Of a stretch of 64,000 nt of DNA, positions 9,317 through 20,873 are shown piece after piece. Position 1 is the first letter of the stretch, and every line of letters begins with the position of its first letter. Below the pieces are notes generated by a model, which saw only the letters and a program-made list of their open reading frames with translations, did not search any database and had not been told where the DNA came from. Source of the stretch: Patagioenas fasciata (lineage: Eukaryota; Chordata; Aves; Columbiformes; Columbidae); NCBI RefSeq assembly GCF_037038585.1, contig NW_027288732.1, forward strand, positions 496,001 to 560,000, given 5' to 3'. The position numbers and the translations under genes are program-made.

Positions 9317-9965
9317 CTCGTAAAAAGAACCAATTTGAGTGGGGCCCTGAACAACGACAAGCCTTTGAACAAATTAAGCGTGAGATAACTCATGCGGTGG
9401 CCCTTGGACCAGTCCAAACTGGACTAGATGTTAAAAATGTGCTCTACATCGCAGCCGGAGATAATGGACTTACCTGGAGCCTCTGGCAGAAAGCACCAGG
9501 AGAAACCCGAGGTCGACCCGTAGGTTTTTGGAGTCGAGGATACAAAGGATCTGAGGCCAACTGTACTCCAACTGAAAAGGAGATACTGGCAGCATATGAA
9601 GGAGTTCGAGCTGCTTCAGCAGTGATGGGCACTGAAGCACAGCTCCTCCTGCACCTCGACTGCCGGTGCTGAGCTGGGTGTTCAAAGGGACGGTTCCCTC
9701 TCCACATCATGCAACCGAAGTTACATGGAGTAAATGGATTGCACTGATCACACAACGAGCTCGAATTGGAAGTCCCAACCGTCCAGGGATATTAGAAGTG
9801 ATTACACACTGGCCAGAAAGCAAAGACTTTGGGATGTCTCCAGATGAGAAGGAAGTAAAACGTGCTGAAGAAGCACCACCACATAATGCGCTTTCAGAGA
9901 CTGATAAGCAGTATGCACTGTTCACAGACGGATCCTGTCATCTTGTAGGAAAACATCGAAGGTGA
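9307..9965 (+). pseudogene. pol: RT connection domain and start of RNase H, frameshifted twice
   Basis: After the shift near 9308, the RT thumb/connection reads on at 9307-9672, with FEWGPEQRQAFEQIK and GFWSRGYKGSEANCTPTEKE stretches typical of this part of pol. A second shift at ~9655-9665 moves to the frame of 9666-9965, ending in YALFTDGSC, the first catalytic Asp motif of RNase H. The frame closes at the TGA at 9963-9965, where a third shift occurs. Three shifts within 660 bases show that this copy has decayed without constraint. RNase H would remove the RNA template and trim the primers. Confidence 0.88.
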
Positions 9966-11254
9966 AAGCTGCTGTGTGGAGTCCCACACGACAAGTTACA
10001 GAAGCCACTGAAGGACAAGGTGAATCCAGTCAGTTTGCAGCAGTGAAAGCCATCCAGCTGGCTTTGGACATTGCTGAACGAGAGAAGTGGCCAATGCTTT
10101 GTCTCTATACTGACTCATGGATGGTAGCAAATGCCTTGTGGGGGTGGCTACAGCAATGGAAGAAAAGCAACTGGCAGCGCAGAGGTGAAACCATTTGGGC
10201 TGCCACACTGTGGCAAGACATTGCTGCTCGGCTCGAGAGCCTGCCTGTGAAAGTTCGTCATGTAGATGCTCATGTGCCTAAAAGTCGAGCCACCAAGGAA
10301 CATCGAAACAACCAACAAGCGGATCAAGCTGCTAAGATTAAAGTAGCTGAGATGGACTTGGACTGGCAACATAAAGGTGAACTTTTCCTAGCTCGGTGGG
10401 CCCATGACGCTTCAGGGCATCAAGGTAGAGATGCAACATACAAATGGGCTCGTGATCGAGGGGTAGATTTAACTATGGACACTATTTCACAGGTTATTCA
10501 TGAATGTGAAACTTGCGCCGAAATCAAACAAGCAAAACGGTTAAAACCTGTATGGTATGGGGGGCGATGGTTAAAGTATAAGTATGGAGAAGCTTGGCAG
10601 ATTGATTATATCACACTTCCACAGACACGCCAAGGTAAGCGTTATGTACTTACAATGGTGGAAGCAACCACCGGATGGTTGGAAACATCTGCTGTACCTC
10701 ATGTTACAGCCCGAAATACCATCTTGGTCCTCGAGAAGCAAGTCCTTTGGCGGCACGGTACGCCAGAAAGAATTGAATCAGACAATGGTACTCATTTCAA
10801 AACCAGTATTATAGACAATTGGGCCAAAGAACATGGTATTGAGTGGATGTATCATATTCCATATCATGCACCAGCCTCTGGGAAAATTGAAAGGTACAAT
10901 GGTTTGTTAAAAACTACACTAAAGGCACTGGGTGGTGGAACCTTTAAAAACTGGGATTCACATTTAGCAAAAGCCACTTGGTTGGTCAACACCAGGGGAT
11001 CAACCAATCGAGCCGGGCCTGCCCAATCAGAAATTCTACGGACTGTGGAAGGAGATAAAGTCCCTGTAGTACACATGGAAAATATGTTAGGATAGGCAGT
11101 CTGGGTTCCTCCTGCCTCAGGCACAGGCAAACCTATTAGTGGGATTGTTTTTGCCCAGGGGCCTGGCAGCACCTGGTGGGTGATGCTCAAGGATGGAGAA
11201 GTTCGGTGTGCACCTCAAGGGGATTTGATTTTAGGTGAAAATACTCAATACTGA
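9962..11254 (+). pseudogene. pol: RNase H remainder and integrase of class III pol
   Basis: Numbering from 9962: RNase H continues with SSQFAAVKAIQLAL, where the usual catalytic Glu position reads Ala (~27), then YTDS with D51 and NNQQAD with D121. Integrase has the zinc-binding set H148, H153, C182 and C185, and the catalytic core D215, D274 and E310 with 35 residues between the last two. A TAG at 11093-11095 stops the frame. The same frame continues to a TGA at 11252-11254 through an SH3-like C-terminal tail (GPGSTWWVMLKDGEVRCAPQGD). Integrase would insert the DNA copy into the chromosome. This 377-codon run is the longest intact part of the element. It differs clearly from the integrase at 1-1109, so the two proviruses belong to different lineages. 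Confidence 0.92.
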
Positions 11255-11609
11255 ACTGTACGATGTGAATTGCCGCACTAACAATGTTTAATAAGTGTCT
11301 TTCAGATCAAGACAATGGTGATGAAACCAGCGCTGGCTTCTTCGAGTGGCGCCCGACACCTTCTTCGAAGTTGGTGTCCTTAACCCACCAACAGGGGTCA
11401 TGAGATGAACTTGGACCATTTTTCCTGCCCTGGGAGACTGTGGTGACAAAATGAACTTAATGAACTTTTCAAAGGATGGTCCACTGATTAATTACTCCTG
11501 TGTATATATGTACATATATATATATATATGTATATATAGTAGTGATTAATTAGATTGTATTGATAGATTGTATTGATAAGGTTTAAGTATTCAGTGAATG
11601 TCATATTAT
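11255..11609. other. Noncoding 3' region of class III provirus; no env
   Basis: No open frame resembling env, dUTPase or an accessory gene is present. The stretch holds an alternating TA/TG microsatellite (11501-11538) and direct copies of an AGATTGTATTGATA word (~11552 and ~11564). Absence of env is the normal state for ERVL-like elements, which spread inside the cell rather than between hosts. Confidence 0.7.
11501..11538. repeat. (TA)n/(TG) microsatellite
   Basis: An alternating purine-pyrimidine run, mostly TATATA with TG and CA interruptions, inside the 3' noncoding part of the provirus. Confidence 0.95.
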
Positions 11610-11620
11610 AAGGGGTGGAA
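11610..11620 (+). promoter_or_regulatory. Polypurine tract
   Basis: AAGGGGTGGAA directly precedes the TGTCCTGG start of the 3' LTR, the expected site for priming of plus-strand DNA. One T interrupts the purine run. Confidence 0.75.
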
Positions 11621-12249
11621 TGTCCTGGTTTTGTTAAAAAACAAGTTTCTCTTTTAGTGAATTTGCCTGTCAGCTCAAGCTTCATATCAGCTGCATTTTC
11701 CTGGAGAACCGGACACATGTTTTGGCAAACCCAGCAATGGAATGAAAACTTATTGATAAGCACGGATGCACATCTCGCGAGAGGGGCAATAACAAACCGG
11801 TGACCAACTGTGTATAACATTCCGTCCACGTGAATACTTCATATAAAAGCGGGAGATCACGAGGATCTCGGCCCTTTTTTCCTCATGGCTGACATTAGGA
11901 GAGGACCTTGCTGGTCGTCCCTGCGAACTGAGGCCAGTGAGAGACTGAATCCAGCTCCGGTTGGCTACAGAGTCTAATCCAGGACTTTGGGTGCTGGCTC
12001 TGCAGTTGCTCAGACTTACAAGATTGGTTTTGTATATTTGTATTATTTTCTCTATTCTTATCAGTAGCATCAGTAAAACATCTTTAACTTTTCCAACTCT
12101 CTTCCCTCTGTGCTTCTTCCCCTCCCAATCGCCTGTGCTGAGTGGGAAGGGGGAGAGGGAGAGGCAAAAGGGGGAATTGGGGGGGGAGAGGAGGTTGACA
12201 ACACATCTGGCAGGGTTTGATTGTCACCCCGCAATCTTAACCCTCGACA
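11621..12249 (+). mobile_element. 3' LTR of class III provirus
   Basis: This is the partner of 5357-6028, with the same TGTCCTGG start and CCTCGACA end. It keeps the CACGTG E-box, the TATA box (~11841) and the AGTAAA signal, but lacks the extended CCCTTTTT repeats of the 5' copy. By eye there are about 17 substitutions over the first ~290 aligned bases and about 16 over the remaining ~330, plus indels. It is followed with no gap by the 39-bp minisatellite. Confidence 0.92.
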
Positions 12250-15200
12250 GGGACAAAGAGGGTCCTGGGATGTCACAATGGGCCCTGGGGACAAAGGGCG
12301 GTCCTCAGGATATCACAATGGGCCCTGGGGACAAAGGGTGGTCACCAGGATATCACAATGGGCTCTGGTGACAATGGGGTCCCCAGGATGTCACAATGGG
12401 CCCTGGGGACAACAGGCGGTCCTGGGATGTCACAATGGGCCCTGGGGACAAAGAGTGTCCCCAGGATGTCAGAATGGGCCCTGAGGACAAGTTGGGGTCC
12501 CCTGAATTTCACAATGGGCCCTGGGGACAAAGAGGGCTCCCCAGCATATCACAATGGGCCCTGGGGACAATGGGGGGTCCTGGGACGTCACAATGGGCCC
12601 TGGGGACAAGGAGGGATCCACAGGATGTCACAATGGGCCCTGGGGACAATGGGGGTTCCTGGGACGTCACAATGGGCCCTGCGGACAAGGGGCGGTCCCC
12701 AGGATGTCACAATGGGCCCTGGGGACAAAGAGGGGTCCCATGAATGTCACAATGGGCCCTGGGGAGAAGGGGGTGCAGTGGATGTCACAGTGGGCCCTGG
12801 GGACAATGGGGGGTGTCCAGGATGTCAGAATGAGTCCTGAGGACAAGGGGGGGTCCCCATGGTGTCACAATGGGTCCCCAGTGACAAGGAGGGGTCCCCA
12901 TGGTGTCACAATAGGCCCTGGGGACAAAGTGGGGTCCAAGAATGTCACAATGGGCCCTGGGGACAAAAGGGGTTGCCATGGTGCCACAATGGGCCCTGGG
13001 GTCAAGGGGGTCCCCATGGTGCTACAATGGGCCCTGGGGACAAAGGGGGGTCCTGGGATGTCACAATGGGCCCTGGGGACAAAGGGCGTGTCCCCATGGT
13101 GCCACAACGGGCCCTGGGAGCAAGGGGGTGGCCAGGATGTCACAATGGGTCCTGGGGAAAATGGGGGGTGCCCAGGATGTCACAATGGACCCTGAGGACA
13201 AGTGGGGGTCTCCATGGTGTCACAATGGGCCCCAGTGACAAAGGGGGTCCCCTGAATGTCACAATAGGTCCTGGGGACAATGGGGGGTCCTGGGACATCA
13301 CAATGGGCCCTGGGGACAAGGAGGGATCCCCAGGATGTCACAATGGGCCCTGGGGACAATGGGGGTTCCTGGGACGTCACAATGGGCCCTGGGGACAAGG
13401 GGGGGTCCCCAGGATGTCACAATGGGCCCTGGGGACAAAGAGGGGTCCCCTGAATGTCACAATGGGCCCTGGGGACAAGGGGGTGCAGAGGATGTCACAA
13501 TGGGCCATGGGGACAATGGGGGGTCCTGGAACGTTACAATGGGCCCTGGGGACAAGGAGGGATCCCCAGGATGTCACAATGGGCCCTGGAGACAATGGGG
13601 GGTCCTGGGATGTCTCAATGGGCCCTGGGGACAAGGGGGGTCCCCAGGATGTCACAATGGGCCCTTGGGACAAGGGGGTGCCGAGGATGTCACAATGGGG
13701 CCTCGGGACAATGGGGGGTCCTGGGATGTCACAATGGGCCCTGGGGACAAGGGGAGGTCCCCAGGATGTCACAATGGGCCTTGGGAACAAGGGGGTCCCC
13801 CAGATATCACAATGGGCCCTGGGAACAATGTAAGGTCCTGGGCTGTCACAATGGACCCTGAGAAAAACGGGGGTCCCCAGGATGTCACAATGGGCCCTGG
13901 GGACCAGGGGGGGGTCCTGGGATGTCACAATGGGCCCTAGTGACAAAGGGGGTCCCTATGGTGCCACAATGGGCCCTGGGGACAAATGGGGTCCCCTGGA
14001 TGTCACAATGGGCTCTGGGGACAAGGAGGGTCCCCAGGATGTCACAATGGGCCCTGGGGACAAAGAGCGTCCCCAGCATGTCACAATGGGCCCTGGGGAC
14101 AAAGGGGTCCCCACGGTATCAGAATGGGCCCTGGGGACAAAGGGGGGTCCCCTGAATGTCACAATGGGCCCTGGGGACAATGGGGGGTCCTGGGATGTCA
14201 CAATGAGCCCTGCAGACAAGGGTGGTACCCACGGTGTCACAATGGGCCCTGGGAACAACGGGGGGTCCCCATAGTGTCACAATGGGTCCTGGGGACAAGT
14301 GAGGTCCCCAGGATGTCACAACGGACCCTGGGGACAATGGGGGGTCCTGGGACGTCACAATGGGCCCTGGGGACAAGGGGGGGTCCCCAGGATGTCACAA
14401 TGGGCGCTGGGGACAAAGAGGGGTCCCCTGAATGTCACAATGGGCCCTGGGGACAAGAGGGTGCAGTGGATGTCACAATGGGCCCTGGGGACAATGGGGG
14501 GTGTCCAGGATGTCAGAATGAGTCCTGAGGACAAGGGGGGGTCCCCATGGTGCCACAATGGGCCCTGGGGTCAAAGGGGGTCCCCATGGTGCTACAATGG
14601 GCCCTGGGGACAAAGGGGGGTCCTGGGATGTCACAATGGGCCCTGAGGACAAAGGGGGTGTCCCCATGGTGCTACAACGGGCCCTGGGAGCAAGGGGGTG
14701 GCCAGGATGTCACAATGGGTCCTGGGGAAAATGGGGGGTGCCCAGGATGTCACAATGGACCCTGAGGACAAGCGGGGGTCTCCATGGTGTCACAATGGGC
14801 CCCAGTGACAAAGGGGGTCCCCTGAATGTCACAATAGGTCCTGGGGACAATGGGGGGTCCTGGGACGTCACAATGGGCCCTGGGGACAAGGAGGGATCCC
14901 CAGGATGTCACAATGGGCCCTGGGAACAAGGAGGGATCCCCAGGATGTCACAATGGGCCGTGGCGACTATGGGGGGTCCTGGGACGTCACAATGGGCCCC
15001 AGTGACAAGAGGGGGTCCCCAGGATGTCACAATGGGCCCTGGGGACAAAGAGGGGTCCCCTGAATGTCACAATGGGCCCTGGGGACAAGGGGGTGCAGAG
15101 GATGTCACAATGGGCCCTGGCGACAATGGGGGGTCCTGGGACGTCACAATGGGCCCTGGGGACAAGGAGGGATCCCCAGGATGTCACAATGGGCCCTGGG

Positions 15201-18200
15201 GACAATGGGGGGTCCTGGGACGTCACAATGGGCCCTGGGGACAAGGGGGGGTCCCCAGGATGTCACAATGGGCCCTGGGGACAAGGGGGTGCCGAGGATG
15301 TCACAATGGGCCCTGGGGACAATGGGGGGTCCTGGGATGTCATAATGGGCCCTGGGGACAAGGGGGGGTCCCCAGGATGTCACAATGGGCTTTGGGAACA
15401 AGGGGGTCCCCCAGATATCACAATGGGCCCTGGGGACAATGTAACGTCCTGGGTTGTCACAATGGACCCTGAGGACAAGGGGGGTCCCCAGGCTCTCACA
15501 ATGAAGTCTTGGGACAAAGGGGGTCCCCAGGATGTCACAATGGGCCCTGGGGACCAGGGGGGGTCCTGGGATGTCACAATGGGCCCCAGTGACAAAGGGG
15601 GTCCCTATGGTGCCACAATGGGCCCTGGGGACAAAGGGGGTCCCCTGGATGTCACAATGGGCTCTGGGGACAAAGAGCGTACCCAGCATGTCACAATGGG
15701 CCCTGGGGACAAAGGGGGTCCCCACGGTATCAGAATGGGCTCTGGGGACAAAGGGGGGTCCCCTGAATGTCACAATGGGCCCTGGGGACAATGGGGAGTC
15801 CTGGGATGTCACAATGAGCCCTGCAGACAAGGGGGGTCCCCATAGTGTCACAATGGGCCCTGGGGACAAGGGGGTGCCGAGGATGTCACAATGGGCCCTG
15901 GGGACAATGGGGGGTCCTGGGAACTCACAATGGGCCCTGAGGACAATGGTGGGTCCCCTGAATGTCACAGTGGGCCCTGGGGACAAAGGGGGGGTCCGCA
16001 GGATGTCACAATGGGCACTGGGGACAAAGGGGGGGTCCCCAGGATGTCACAATGGGCCCTGGGTACAATGTGGGGTCCTGGGATGTCACAATGGGCCCTG
16101 GGGACAAGGGGGGGTCCCCAGGATGTCACAATGGGCCCTGCGGACAAAGAGGGGTCCCCTGAATGTCACAATGGGCCCTGGGGACAAGGGGGTGCCGAGG
16201 ATGTCACAATGGGCCCTGGGGACAATGGGGGATCCTGGGATGTCACAATGGGCCCTGAGGACAATGGTGGGTCCCCTGAATGTCACAATGGGCCCTGGGG
16301 ACAAAGGGGGGTCCGCAGGATGTCACAATGGGCACTGGGGACAAAGGGGGGGTCCCCATGGTGTCACAATGGGCCCAAGTGACAAGGAGGGTCCCCAGGG
16401 TGCCACGATGGGTCCTGGGGACAAGGGCGTCCCCCAGATGTCACAATAGGCCCTGGGGACAATGGGGTTGCCCAGGATGTCACAATGGGCCCTGGGGACA
16501 ATGGGAGTCCCCAAGGTGTCAGAACGAGCCCTGGGGACAAAGTGGAATCCTGGAATGTCCCAATGGCCCCCAGTGACAAAGGGGTTCCCCATGGTGCCAC
16601 AATGGGCCCTGGGGACAAAAGGGGTCCCCAGGATTTCACAATAGCACTGGGGACAAAGGGGGGTCATGGGATGTCACAATGGGCCCTGGGGACAAGGGAG
16701 ATCCCCATGGTGTCACAATAAGCCCTGGGGACAAAGTGGGGTCCTGGGATGTCACAATTGGCTCTGGGGACAAGGAGGGTCCCCAGGATGTCACAATGGG
16801 CCCTGGGGACAAAGGGGGGTCCTGGGATGTCACAATGGGCCCCAGTGACAAAGAGGGTCCTCATGGTGCCACAATGTGCCCTGGGGACAAAGGGCGTTCC
16901 CAGGATGTCACAATGGGCCCTGGGGACAAAGGGGGTCCCCTGAATGTCAAAATGGGCCCTGGGGACAATGTGGGGTCCTGGGACATCACAATGGGCCCTG
17001 GGGACAAGTGGGGTCCCCAGGATGTCACAATGGGCCCTGGGGACAAAGAGGGGTCCCCTGAATGTCACAATGGGCCCTGGGGACAAGGGGGTGCCGAGGA
17101 TGTCACAATGGGCCCTGGGGACAAAATGGGGGTCCTGGGACGTCACAATGGGCCCTGGGGACAAGGAGGGATCGCCAGGATGTCACAATGGGCCCCAGTG
17201 ACAATGGGGGGTCCTGGGACGTCACAATGGGCCCTGGGGACAAGGAGGGATCCCCAGGATGTCACAATGGGCCCTGGGGACAATGGGGGGTCCTGGGACG
17301 TCACAATGGGCCCCACTGACAAGAGGGGGTCCCCAGGATGTCACAATGGGCCCTGGGGACAAGGGTGGTACACACAGTGTCACAGTGGGCTCTGGGCACA
17401 AGGGGGGGTCCCCATAGTGTCACAATGGGTCTTGGGGACAAGTGGGGACCCCAGGATGTCACAATGGGCCCTGGGGACAATGTGGGGTCCTGGGATTTCA
17501 CAATGGGCCCCAGTGACAAAGGGGTCCCCTGAATGTCACAATGGGTCCTGGGGACAATGGGGCCTCTTGGGACGTCATAATGGGCCCTGGGGACAAAGGG
17601 GGGTCCTGGGATGTCACAATGGTCCCTGGGGACAAAGGGGATGTCCCCATGGTGCCACAATGGGCCCTGGGAGCAAGGGGGTCCCCAGGATGTCACAATG
17701 GGTCCTGGGGACAATGGGAGGTGCCCAAGATGTCACAATGGACCCTGAGGACAAGCGGGGGTCTCCATGGTGTCACAATGGGTCCCTAATGACAAGCGGG
17801 GGTGCCCATGTTGTCACAATGGGCCCTGGGGACAAACGTGGCTCCCCTCAATATCAAAATGGGTCTTGGGGACAAACTGGGCTCCTTGGATGTCACAATG
17901 GACACTGGGGACAACGGGAGGTCCTGGGACATCACAATGGGCCCTGGGGACAAAGTTGGTCCCCACGATGTCTCAATGAGCCCCAGTGACAAAGGGGGGT
18001 CCCCTGAATGTCACAATGGGCCCTGGGGATAATGGGGGGTCCTGGGACGTCACAATGGGCCCTGGCGATAAAGGGGGTCCCCAGGATGTCACAATGGGAC
18101 CTGGGGACAAGGGTCTCCACAGGATCTCACAATGGGCTCTGGGGACAATGGAGGTTCCCCAGGATGTTCACAATAGGCCCTGAGGACAAGGGGTGGTCCC

Positions 18201-20873
18201 CATGGTGTCACGATGGGTCCTGGGGACAAGGGGGTCCCCAGGATGTAACAATGGACCCTGGGGACAATGGGGGGTCCTGGGACATCACAATGGGCCCTGG
18301 GGACAAAGGGGGTCTCCAGGATGTCACAATGGGCTCTGGGGACAATGGGGGGTCCTGGGACGTCACAATGGGTCCTGGGGACAATGGGGGGTCCTGGGAT
18401 GTCACAATGGGCCCCAGTGACAAACGGGGGTCCCCTGAATGTCACAATGGGCCCTGGGGACAACGGGAGGACCTGGGACGTCACAATCGGCCCTGGGGAC
18501 AAAATTGGTCCCCACGATGTCTCAATGAGCCCCAGTGACAAATGGGGTCCCCATGATGTCACAATGGGCCCTGGGGACAAGCAGGGGTCCTGGGACATTA
18601 CAATGGGCCCTGGGGACAAGGTGGGGTCCCCTGAATGTCACAACGGCCCCTGGGGAGAAAGGGGGTCCCCAGGATGTCAAAATGGGCCATGGGGATAAAG
18701 TGGGGTTCTGGGATATCACAATGTGCCACAGTGACAAAGGGGGTCCCCATGGTGCCACAATGAGCCCTGGGGACAAAGGGAGGTCCCTAGGATGTCACAA
18801 TGGGCCCCGGGGACTAATGAGGTCCCCACGGTGTCACAATGCGTCCTGGAGACAAATGGGGGTCCCCTGGATGTCACAATGGGCCCTTGGGACAATGGGG
18901 TTCCTGGGATGTCACAATGGGCCCTGGGGACAATGTGGGGTCCTGGGACATCACAATGGGCCCTGGGGACAAAGGGGGTCCCCAGGATGTCACAATGGGC
19001 CCTGGGGACAAAGAGGCTCTCCAGGATGTCACAATGGGACCTGGGGACAAGGGGGTCCCCAGGATCTCACAGTAGGCTCTGGGGACAATGGAGGTTCCCC
19101 AGGATGTTCACAATAGGCCCTGAGGACAAGGGGTGGTCCCCATGGTGTCACAATGGGTCCCCAGTGACAAGGGGGGTCCCCAAGGTGTCACAATGGGGGG
19201 TCCTGGGGACAGTGGGGGTCCCGGGACGGAATAATAGGCCCTGGGGACAAGGAGGGTCCCCACAGTGTCACAATGGGCCCTGGGGACAAAGGGGGTCCCC
19301 ACGGTGTTACAATGGTCCCGGGGGACAAATGGGGGTGCCCATAATGTCACAATGGGCCCTGAGGACATGGGGGGGCTCCCCAGGGTGTCGGAATGGGTCC
19401 CCAGTGACAAGGAAGGTCCCCATGGTGTCACGATGGGTCCTGGGGACAAGGGGGTCCTGGGATGTCACAATGGGCCCTGGGGACAATGGGGGGTCCTGGG
19501 ACGTCACAATGGGCCCTGGGGACAAAGGGGGTCCCCAGGATGTCACAATGGGCCCTGGGGAAAAAGAGGCTCCCCAGGATGTCACGATGGGACCTGGGGA
19601 CAAGGGGGTCCCCAGGATCTCTCAATGGACTCTGGGGAAAATAGAGGTTCTCCAGGATGTTCACAATAAGCCCTGAGGACAAGGGGTGGTCCCCATGGTG
19701 TCACAATGGGTCCCCAGTGACAAGGGGGGTCCCCAAGGTGTCACAATGGGCCCTGGGGACAATGGGGGGTCCTGGGACGTCACAATGGGCCCTGGGGACA
19801 AGGAGGGATCCCCAGGATGTCACAATGGGCCCTGGGGACAAGGAGGGATCCCCAGGATGTCACAATGGGCCGTGGCGACTATGGGGGGTCCTGGGACGTC
19901 ACAATGGGCCCTGGGGCAAGGGGGGGTCGCCAGGATGTCACAAGGGGCCCTGGGGACAAAGAGGGGTCCCTACAGTGTCACAACGGGTCCTGGGGACACA
20001 GAGGGGCCCTAGGACCTCACAATCGGCCCTGGGGACAAAGGGGGGGTCCCCTGAAAGTCACAATGAGCCCGGGGAACAGAGGGGGTCCCCAGAATCTCAC
20101 ACTGGGCTCTGGGGACAATGGAGGTTCCCCAGGATGTTCACAATAGGCCCTGAGGACAAGGGGTGGTCCCCATGGTGTCACAATGGGTCCCCAGTGACAA
20201 GGGGGGTCCCCAAGGTGTCACAATGGGCCCTGGGGACAAAGGGGGGTCCTGGGACGTAACAATAGGCCCTGGGGACGAGGGGGGTCCCCACAGTGTCACA
20301 ATGGGCCCTGGGGACAAAGGGGGTCCCCACGGTGTTACAATGGTCCCGGGGGACAAAGGAGGGTGCCCAGGATGTCACAATGGGCCCTGAGGACAAGGGG
20401 GGCTCCCCATGGTGTCACAATGGGTCTCCAGTAACAAGGAGGGTGCCCATGGTGTCACGATGGGTCCTGGGGACAAGGGGGTCCCCAGGATGTAACAATG
20501 GACCCTGGGGACAATGGGGGGTCCTGGGACGTCACAATGGGCCCTGCGGACAAAAAGGGTCTCCAGGATGTCACAATGCGCTCTGGGGACAATGGGGGGT
20601 CCTGGGACGTCACAATGGGTCCTGGGGACAAAGAGGGGTCCCCAGGATGTCACAATGGGCCCTGGGGACAATGTGGGGTCCTGGGATGTCACAATGGGCC
20701 CTGGGGACAAAGGGGGCTCCCCAGGATATCACAATGGGGCTTGAGGACAAGGGGAGGTCCCCATGGTGTTACAATGGGTCCCCAGCGACAAGGGGGTCCC
20801 CCATGGTGTCACAATGAGCCCTGGGGACAATGGGGGGTCCTGGGATGTCACAATGGGCCCTGGGGACAAGGGG
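12250..20873. repeat. ~39-bp G-rich minisatellite array, ~220 units
   Basis: Each unit is close to CACAATGGGCCCTGGGGAC, then AAAGGGGG or AATGGGGG, then one of a few endings: GTCCCCAGGATGT, GTCCTGGGATGT or -ACGT, GTCCCCTGAATGT, GTCCCCATGGTGT. Unit length is 38-40, mostly 39 bases. Units with the GTCCCCAGG ending pair perfectly with the CCTGGGGAC earlier in the unit, a 9-bp stem with a ~7-9-base loop. There is larger-scale order: the block at ~12.8-14.0 kb recurs at ~14.5-15.6 kb with offsets of ~1.57-1.65 kb, and a unit set containing GGATGTTCACAATAGGCC recurs near 18.16, 19.10, 19.66 and 20.13 kb. The 39-base period is 13 codons, so long open frames appear on both strands. They are by-products. 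Confidence 0.97.

Larger units (their letters stand above)
5357..12249 (+). mobile_element. Full-length class III (ERVL/spuma-like) endogenous retrovirus, defective
   Basis: The order is 5' LTR (5357-6028), primer binding site (6035-6052), gag (6219-8065), protease-RT-RNase H-integrase (8066-11254), polypurine tract (11610-11620) and 3' LTR (11621-12249). There is no env: only ~355 noncoding bases lie between integrase and the polypurine tract, as is usual for ERVL-like elements. By eye the LTRs differ at roughly 5% of aligned bases plus several indels, so the insertion is not recent. Coding regions carry at least four frameshifts and three in-frame stops. Flanking pentamers (CTCCT before, GGGAC after) do not match, so no target-site duplication is visible. 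The class III assignment rests on the Gag capsid wording and the pol motifs. Confidence 0.92.

Noticed and set aside
11347..11356. TGGCGCCCGA resembling the start of a tRNA-Lys3 primer site
   Set aside because: Only ten bases match and the rest of the 18-mer does not. It lies in the 3' noncoding part of the provirus with no LTR before it.
12250..20873. CRISPR-like appearance of regularly spaced repeats
   Set aside because: Units are contiguous and vary throughout, there are no unique spacers and no cas genes, and the context is a eukaryotic genome with retroviruses and CR1.
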